A stretch of DNA of 5,406 bases from CAMCXT01 sp046302715. GTDB taxonomy: Bacteria > Bacteroidota > Bacteroidia > M30B66. The DNA is taken from the NCBI GenBank assembly GCA_046302715.1, contig JBKCHQ010000001.1:1-5406 (forward strand), written 5' to 3'. Below the pieces are notes generated by a model. It saw only the letters and a program-made list of their open reading frames with translations. It did not search any database and had not been told where the DNA came from. Numbering within the stretch: the first letter of the stretch is position 1; each line of letters begins with the position of its first letter. Shown here piece by piece: positions 1 through 4,557 of the stretch. A program made the position numbers and the translations under genes.

Positions 1-1
1 A

Positions 2-61
2 TGCATATCCATTTTACTATCTAGTACTATTTTATTTAGTTTGCCGTTTGATTTTAAATGA
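2..61 (+). CDS. Possible 3' end of an upstream gene (partial, uncertain)
   Basis: The frame starting at base 2 is open from the window edge and gives a hydrophobic tail ending in SLPFDFK, then TGA at 59-61. That TGA overlaps the ATG at 58-60 of the next gene as ATGA, the same junction seen at 810-813. This suggests that another operon member ends here and that the 57 bases are not a promoter. The caution is strong. Nineteen open codons mean little, any gene starting ATG-A creates ATGA, and the frame starting at base 3 is also open, running to a TAA at 78-80. The frame of the next gene itself is closed by TAG at 22-24. No family can be named. Confidence 0.3.
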   Translation, partial: CISILLSSTILFSLPFDFK

Positions 62-813
62 AATTTACCGTGTACTATAAATTGGTTTTATTATTCATAT
101 TTTATTCTATTTTTTGTATGGCACAATATGAGCAACACCTCTTTATATCCGCCAAGGATACATTGCCGTATCGACTACTTAAACCAGAGGCCAAAATAGA
201 AGGGCCTTTTCCGCTTGTGCTTTTTTTACACGGTGCCGGCGAACGTGGACGCGATAATGTTAAGCATACTCAATACATCGATAAGTTGTTTCTTGACTCC
301 TCCAATCGCCAGCAATTTCCTTGCTATGTGGTAGCTCCTCAATGTCCGCCCGAAGTGAAATGGACCGATATGAAATGGAAAGAAACATCGCATCGGCAAA
401 GCACTGAAGCAACCTGGCCCATAAAAAGGGCAAAACAATTGGTAGATTCTTTAGTTCATACTCTTAATGTGGATACATCGCGCATTTATGTAACCGGCTT
501 AAGTATGGGAGGCTATGGCACGTTTGACTTTTGCGCCCGTTACGCAGATATAGTAGCTGCTGCAGTGCCGGTGTGCGGGGGATATGACGTAAGTAAAACC
601 TCTGACATGCAATCAGTTTCTTTTAGAATATACCATGGGGCCAAAGATTTGGTAGTACCGGTGGCCAATTCACAAAAAATGGTCGCAGCTATGCGCGAAC
701 AGAAAATGAAGGTGCAGTACATCGAACTGCCCGAAGTTAAACATGATGCCTGGCTTAACGCTTATAAAAGTAGTGAGTTGCTGGAGTGGCTTTTTTCGAT
801 TCGTAAAAAATGA
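58..813 (+). CDS. Secreted alpha/beta hydrolase (predicted peptidase/esterase, prolyl-oligopeptidase-like)
   Basis: This is a 251-residue serine hydrolase of the alpha/beta fold, resembling the 'predicted peptidase' (COG4099-type) and feruloyl/acetyl-esterase-like group. Residues 1-22 form a signal peptide with a long hydrophobic core and a likely cleavage site at CMA|QYE, so the enzyme should act in the periplasm or outside. The oxyanion-hole motif HGAGERG is at 58-64. The nucleophile elbow GLSMGG is at 147-152 with Ser149. The likely acid is Asp197 in HGAKD, and the catalytic His is His229 in EVKHDAW. The triad is complete and the length is normal for a single-domain member. No Shine-Dalgarno motif precedes the ATG, as is usual in Bacteroidota. 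The TGA overlaps the next ATG by four bases, implying coupled translation with the SGNH gene. Removal of acyl esters from a surface glycan is inferred from the neighbours; a peptidase or other esterase activity is not excluded. Confidence 0.85.
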   Translation: MKFTVYYKLVLLFIFYSIFCMAQYEQHLFISAKDTLPYRLLKPEAKIEGPFPLVLFLHGAGERGRDNVKHTQYIDKLFLDSSNRQQFPCYVVAPQCPPEVKWTDMKWKETSHRQSTEATWPIKRAKQLVDSLVHTLNVDTSRIYVTGLSMGGYGTFDFCARYADIVAAAVPVCGGYDVSKTSDMQSVSFRIYHGAKDLVVPVANSQKMVAAMREQKMKVQYIELPEVKHDAWLNAYKSSELLEWLFSIRKK

Positions 814-1745
814 ACAAGCATCTTTTGGGTATTGTCGGATTGTTTGCCTTTGCCTGGCTTGCTATTGTTATTTATGCTGTTATTGAATCGGATGCAAAAA
901 TTCCCTACTTTGAAATTGAATTGAAAAAGGCCGATGCATCTGAGTTTCTTGATTATTTTTTGCCTCATGCTTCCGTAGAAAATAAAAGCGCAATCGTTAA
1001 ACAGGAAGGCAAAGCCAGCAACTTAACCCATAAGCCATCCGCGTTAGACGACTCAGCTACAACTACAACATTTATAACTGATACGGCAAATGTAAATTTG
1101 ATTGATTCGGTTGACGAACCCTTCACCAATACCAAGGAGTTAGCCCTTTTACATAATGCTGCAGCAAAAGGTGTGATGGATACTACCAAGCAGCGTTTTC
1201 TGTTTTTTGGCGACAGTATGCAGGAAGGGTTAATCAGGCGCTGGACCGACTACTGTCGGAATAACGGGCACGAGGTGTTTTCGGTAATTTGGTATAGCAG
1301 TTCGACTAAAGATTGGGGCAGCTGTGATACCTTGAGTTATTTTATACGAAAGCACAAGCCAACCTATATTGTATGTGTTTTAGGTGCAAACGAGTTGTAT
1401 GTGCGAAATATTAAAAAGTCGCGGGCCGATTTTGTAGCAAATATTATTAAACAGGCTGGTAATACTAAATTCATTTGGATTGGACCTCCTAATTGGCGGG
1501 AGGATACTGGTATCAATGAGTTGATTGCACAAAATATGGAACCGGGCAGCTTTTTCCTGACCAAGGGGATGAAGTTTAACCGTATCAGTGATGGAGCGCA
1601 TCCAACCTACGAAAGTGCTTATCTATGGGCCGATTCAATTGCCCGTTGGATTACCTATTCGAGAATTTATCCGGTTAAGCTTAAAAAGCCTGCAATGTGT
1701 GTGAATAAGGCACCTAAAACGACCATACTTAAATTTAACCGATAG
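810..1745 (+). CDS. Membrane-anchored SGNH/GDSL-type acyl hydrolase or acyltransferase
   Basis: This 311-residue protein has one N-terminal membrane helix at about residues 4-25. A poorly conserved, Ser/Thr/Asp-rich linker (about 30-125, with a TTTT run) follows, then an SGNH domain. Block I is FFGDSM with nucleophile Ser136. Block III is LGANE with the key Asn194, where Glu replaces the usual Asp. Block V is DGAHP with Asp261 and His264. The putative catalytic residues are therefore all present. The topology places the domain outside the cytoplasmic membrane. Proteins of this kind next to an MBOAT (compare AlgJ/AlgX and PatB) transfer acyl groups to extracytoplasmic polysaccharide or peptidoglycan. 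That role is inferred here from the neighbour at 1747. A simple acyl-esterase is the alternative. The start at 810 is chosen because it gives the ATGA overlap with the hydrolase and places the hydrophobic helix directly at the N-terminus. It ends TAG one base before the next ATG. Confidence 0.83.
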   Translation: MNKHLLGIVGLFAFAWLAIVIYAVIESDAKIPYFEIELKKADASEFLDYFLPHASVENKSAIVKQEGKASNLTHKPSALDDSATTTTFITDTANVNLIDSVDEPFTNTKELALLHNAAAKGVMDTTKQRFLFFGDSMQEGLIRRWTDYCRNNGHEVFSVIWYSSSTKDWGSCDTLSYFIRKHKPTYIVCVLGANELYVRNIKKSRADFVANIIKQAGNTKFIWIGPPNWREDTGINELIAQNMEPGSFFLTKGMKFNRISDGAHPTYESAYLWADSIARWITYSRIYPVKLKKPAMCVNKAPKTTILKFNR

Positions 1746-1746
1746 T

Positions 1747-3243
1747 ATGGATATTGCTAAAATTGGGGATTTGCTGAAATACTCGCCCGAGGAGCCCATG
1801 TTGTTCAACAGTGGACTGTTTTTCTTTCTCTTTACCCTGTTTTTAGCCGGATATTCATTTTTATACAAGCATAAAAAAGCGCGAATACTCTACATACTAA
1901 TTTTTAGTCTTTATTTTTATTATAAATCGAGTGGTGCCTATGTTTTAATATTATGTGGTACTGTTTTAACTGATTATTATATCTCATTAAAGCTTCATCA
2001 AATAAAGGATGCGCTAAAACGAAAATTGTTTCTAATAGCCAGTATACTGCTTAATGTTGGCTTTTTATTGTACTTTAAATACACCAATTTTTTTATTGAA
2101 AATATTGGATTTTTAACTGGTTGGGAACTTCAGAACTTAGATATTTTCTTGCCTATTGGAGTATCGTTTTACACTTTTCAAAGTTTGAGTTATATTATTG
2201 ATGTTTATAAACGGGAGCTTGAGCCTGCAAAAAACTTCTATGATTTTGCCTTTTACATGACTTTTTTTCCGCATTTGGTGGCAGGGCCTATTGTGCGTGC
2301 AAAATTTTTTCTGCCTCAAATTGATCAGGAGCTGTATATTGATCGTAAGCGGGTTTCAGACGGTCTCTTTTTAATTTTACGGGGATTGCTAAAAAAAGCA
2401 GTAATTGCCGATTATATATCGCAATACAACGATTTCATATTTGGTAACATTGGTGGTTATTCAAACCCCGAAGTGATGCTGGCCATGTATGCTTATGCGG
2501 TTCAGATTTATTGCGATTTTTCGGGGTATTCAGATATGGCCATTGGCATAGCTCGAATTATGGGGTATGAATTGGGCGATAATTTCAATGCGCCGTATTC
2601 GAGCATAAGCTTGAGCGACTTTTGGCGGCGTTGGCATATGAGTTTATCGTCGTGGTTGCGCGATTACATTTATATCCCATTGGGTGGAAACAAAAAAGGG
2701 AAACTTAGACAGGATTTTAACTTGTTCTTTACCATGTTGGTAGCAGGATTTTGGCATGGACCAAGCTGGAGTTTTGTTATTTGGGGCTGTTTACACGGCC
2801 TTGGGTTGTTTATTGATAAATCGGTTTCAAAAATATGGCCTTCGAAAGTAAAGGCCCATTGGGCTTTTAAAGTAGGTGCTACTTTACTTACCTTTCATGT
2901 TGTAGCGTTTTTATGGTTGTTGTTTCGTATTCAAAGTATTTCAGAGGCCTGGCTTGCTGCAAAAAAATCGTTTTTCGGTATTGGCGAAATGATTCAAAGT
3001 GTTTTTACTGCAAAATATCGCGATTTGATTTTCCAGTTTTTGGATCATCGTTTACTCATTATATTCAGCATTATTTTGGTATTAACCATAACGCAGATTA
3101 AGCACCACCACGAAGAACGATTGTTTGACCGGTTTATGCGATTGCCACTACTCGTAAAAGGCTTGCTTTTTATCGCCTTAATACAGTGGATTTTGAATAT
3201 ACAAAGTGCTGAGGTAAAGCCCTTTATTTATTTCCAGTTTTGA
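1747..3243 (+). CDS. MBOAT-family membrane O-acyltransferase (AlgI/PatA-like)
   Basis: This is a 498-residue polytopic protein with roughly ten or more hydrophobic segments, among them about 22-40, 46-78, 92-110, 166-180, 206-222, 326-355, 376-394, 434-450 and 468-484. The family landmarks appear in order: GVSFYTFQSLSY (138-149), FFPHLVAGPIVR (173-184), YCDFSGYSDMAIG (255-267), SLSDFWRRWHMSLSSWLRDY (288-307), PLGGNKKG (311-318) and AGFWHGPSW (333-341). His337 in FWHG matches the histidine essential in AlgI, and His297 is the second conserved one. The length is normal. Members move an acyl group, usually acetyl from acetyl-CoA, across the inner membrane to an SGNH partner or acceptor. The partner here is most likely the gene ending one base upstream. 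ATG 1747 is preferred to the internal Met18 because homologues commonly carry a short amphipathic lead before MLFNS. The gene is visibly AT-richer than the genes at the right end. The acceptor glycan is unknown. Confidence 0.93.
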   Translation: MDIAKIGDLLKYSPEEPMLFNSGLFFFLFTLFLAGYSFLYKHKKARILYILIFSLYFYYKSSGAYVLILCGTVLTDYYISLKLHQIKDALKRKLFLIASILLNVGFLLYFKYTNFFIENIGFLTGWELQNLDIFLPIGVSFYTFQSLSYIIDVYKRELEPAKNFYDFAFYMTFFPHLVAGPIVRAKFFLPQIDQELYIDRKRVSDGLFLILRGLLKKAVIADYISQYNDFIFGNIGGYSNPEVMLAMYAYAVQIYCDFSGYSDMAIGIARIMGYELGDNFNAPYSSISLSDFWRRWHMSLSSWLRDYIYIPLGGNKKGKLRQDFNLFFTMLVAGFWHGPSWSFVIWGCLHGLGLFIDKSVSKIWPSKVKAHWAFKVGATLLTFHVVAFLWLLFRIQSISEAWLAAKKSFFGIGEMIQSVFTAKYRDLIFQFLDHRLLIIFSIILVLTITQIKHHHEERLFDRFMRLPLLVKGLLFIALIQWILNIQSAEVKPFIYFQF

Positions 3244-3253
3244 GGAATTGGCT

Positions 3254-3351
3254 AGTTAGAAAGAGTTCGGGGAATCAGTTAGCTAAGTAACAGTTTAGGT
3301 TTAGTAGTTAGTCTATTATGATGTTAATTCGGCATTTAATGTGCAAGTTAG
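3254..3351 (+). repeat. Cluster of AGTTAG words (degenerate short repeat)
   Basis: AGTTAG occurs at 3254-3259, 3277-3282, 3306-3311 and 3346-3351, with a fifth copy at 3577-3582 outside this span and near-matches such as AGTTTAG at 3292-3298. A given hexamer is expected about once per 4 kb at even base composition. The spacings between the four (23, 29 and 40 bases) are irregular, so this is not a clean tandem array. It may be the remains of one. Confidence 0.45.
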
Positions 3352-3443
3352 TGTCATTGTATTAAGATAGTTTATAGCTATTGAGCTACAGTAATTCATG
3401 CCGAAGTCAATAGATCAATCTCGCTTCGAACTGATTTTAAATA

Positions 3444-3462
3444 CGGGAAACAGATGTTCCCG
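3444..3462. other. Inverted repeat, 6-bp stem and 7-base loop
   Basis: CGGGAA at 3444-3449 pairs perfectly with TTCCCG at 3457-3462 around a 7-base loop. It stands about 200 bases past the MBOAT stop. No T-run follows on the + strand (the next bases are CCCCGATT), so it is not a good intrinsic terminator. It could help stabilise the transcript end or be chance. Confidence 0.3.
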
Positions 3463-3524
3463 CCCCGATTAAAGTTCTGAAAAAGCAATTCACATTCCAA
3501 GCGCCTTTTTTGAACTGCTAAATG

Positions 3525-3536
3525 AACAGGCCTGTT
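3525..3536. repeat. Perfect 12-bp palindrome AACAGGCCTGTT
   Basis: AACAGGCCTGTT reads identically on both strands. It has no loop, so it suits binding by a dimeric protein better than an RNA hairpin. Position between converging genes argues against a promoter operator, and a chance origin is quite possible. Confidence 0.4.
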
Positions 3537-3600
3537 AGAAAGTACAGCCGTTTTTAAACGTTTATTAACGACTAATAGTTAGGTTCTGTCTTAACTTGAC

Positions 3601-3626
3601 TCCGGGGTGGAGGAGTGGCGGACCCC
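3601..3626. repeat. GC-rich island with GGGGT/ACCCC inverted ends
   Basis: GGGGT at 3604-3608 and ACCCC at 3622-3626 flank a purine-rich core (GGAGGAGTGGCGG), making a short GC-rich block in otherwise AT-rich spacer. It could form a 5-bp stem with a 13-base loop. An alternative pairing is TCCG (3601-3604) with CGGA (3619-3622). Its function is not recognisable; a dispersed repeat or an element end is one possibility. Confidence 0.35.
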
Positions 3627-3706
3627 AGTGAAATCAATTGGGCAGGACCGTTTTCAAAATTTTAATCAATTACTTTAGATGAACCTGCAATGAATTTCAG
3701 GACTAA

Positions 3707-3727
3707 ATTTCACATTTCACATTTCAC
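3707..3727 (+). repeat. Three tandem copies of ATTTCAC
   Basis: The 7-base unit ATTTCAC is repeated exactly three times at 3707-3713, 3714-3720 and 3721-3727. The 8-base palindrome CATGCATG (3727-3734) follows at once. The array is 36 bases beyond the stop of the beta-lactamase gene, in its 3' untranslated region. Copy number could vary by replication slippage. Confidence 0.8.
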
Positions 3728-3762
3728 ATGCATGCCCTATAAACTTTTCCCTCCCTACCGTA

Positions 3763-4557
3763 TTATCTCGCAAACCTACATTTCAATTGCTCCATAATCA
3801 TTGATCGCCTCAGCTGCCCAAAATCATTGTCGGGTATTTCATCGGCCATCAAAATGTGCACAAAAAATATGGGTTTGCTCTCTTGTTCCATCCATCCGAT
3901 AAACCATCCCAAATCCTTGCCCTGCCACATTCCCCAGCCGGTTTTGCCGTAAAGATTGGGTTCGTTGTTTTTCATGATCCGTTTTACAGTTTGCTGACTC
4001 TCAATGTTAAATGGCAATTGTTCGTGATACAAACGGCGTAATAAATCGAGCTGCTGCCTTGCTGAAATAAGTAGCGTGCCGTTCAACCAGAATGAATCTA
4101 TTGCTCCGGCAACAGATTTATTTCCGTAATCGAGCACGTTAACCGTGTGTTGCATCCTCTCTTTCCCACTTCTGCGTGCTACTTCCTGAAAATACCAAAC
4201 CGCCGATGTGCTAAACGCCTCTTGTAAACTGAGGTCGCGATTCCAGGCTTCTACACGACGCATTTTGCCGTCCCAATGCAGGGTGTCGTTTTCATTGAAC
4301 AGCAGTTTGTTGTCTAAAGCTTGCAGTGCGTTGTAAATCTTAAATGTTGAGACTGGACTCAGCATCGAATCCAGCAGGTGGAATTGGTTCGAATACAGCG
4401 TGCTATCGTGTTCATCGTAAATCAGAAATCCACCGCGCAATTGATGTGCTTTTAAGACACTATCGTAGCTTGTCAAGCATTGTATCGTCGCTATGTTTTG
4501 TGCGAACACGCCCATCGAACATGCAATTAAGAGCAAGCCAGTTAATCCGTTTTTCAT
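3763..4557 (-). CDS. bla: Class D (OXA-type) serine beta-lactamase
   Basis: This 264-residue protein is an intact class D beta-lactamase, which hydrolyses beta-lactams in the periplasm through an acyl-serine intermediate with a carboxylated lysine as base. Counted from the Met at 4557, it has Ser70-Thr-Phe-Lys73, Ser118-Ala-Val120, Tyr144-Gly-Asn146, the omega-loop Trp157 in DSFWL, Lys205-Thr-Gly207, GWFIGW (217-222) and Arg250 in LRR, the usual carboxylate-binding arginine. The surrounding sequence (WDG, WNRD, FQEVAR, RRLYHEQL) resembles the OXA-48/OXA-10 type. The N-terminus is a signal peptide with likely cleavage at VFA|QN; LIAC ending at Cys13 also fits a lipobox. ATG 4557 is chosen because its ATGA overlaps the TGA of the upstream methyltransferase and because it starts the signal peptide directly. 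The longer frame from 4593 would add 12 residues lying within the methyltransferase. The spectrum (oxacillin, carbapenem or narrower) cannot be read from the sequence. The stop is TAA at 3763-3765. Confidence 0.93.
   Translation of the reverse strand: MKNGLTGLLLIACSMGVFAQNIATIQCLTSYDSVLKAHQLRGGFLIYDEHDSTLYSNQFHLLDSMLSPVSTFKIYNALQALDNKLLFNENDTLHWDGKMRRVEAWNRDLSLQEAFSTSAVWYFQEVARRSGKERMQHTVNVLDYGNKSVAGAIDSFWLNGTLLISARQQLDLLRRLYHEQLPFNIESQQTVKRIMKNNEPNLYGKTGWGMWQGKDLGWFIGWMEQESKPIFFVHILMADEIPDNDFGQLRRSMIMEQLKCRFAR

Larger units (their letters stand above)
3244..3762. other. Convergent intergenic spacer without a credible gene
   Basis: This 519-base region lies between the 3' ends of two converging operons. 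All frames are broken by frequent stops, and no piece resembles a known protein, tRNA or transposase remnant. It holds a cluster of AGTTAG words near its left end, an inverted repeat at 3444-3462, a 12-bp palindrome at 3525-3536, a GC-rich island at 3601-3626, two AATCAATT copies (3632-3639 and 3664-3671), and three ATTTCAC units at 3707-3727. No hairpin followed by a clear T-run is visible for either operon. Termination may rely on weak hairpins or on Rho. It could be ordinary spacer, a decayed mobile element or a repeat shared with other loci. Confidence 0.7.

Noticed and set aside
36..50. TAGTTTG as a Bacteroidota -7 promoter element (TAnnTTTG)
   Set aside because: It is one base short of the consensus, has no TTTG at the proper -33 distance, and would leave almost no leader before the ATG.
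2913..3101. 62-residue + strand frame inside the MBOAT gene
   Set aside because: It lies wholly within the acyltransferase in another frame, with no sign of independent expression.
3432..3442. TGATTTTAAAT shared with bases 49-59
   Set aside because: It is an 11-base AT-rich match with no flanking similarity; chance is the simplest explanation.
3684..3701. CCTG...CAGG hairpin as the terminator of the bla transcript
   Set aside because: It has only four paired bases, then a mismatch, and no convincing T-run after it on the - strand.
3244..3762. Mobile element or transposase remnant in the spacer
   Set aside because: No coding trace, no long terminal inverted repeats and no clear target-site duplication could be shown; only composition hints remain.
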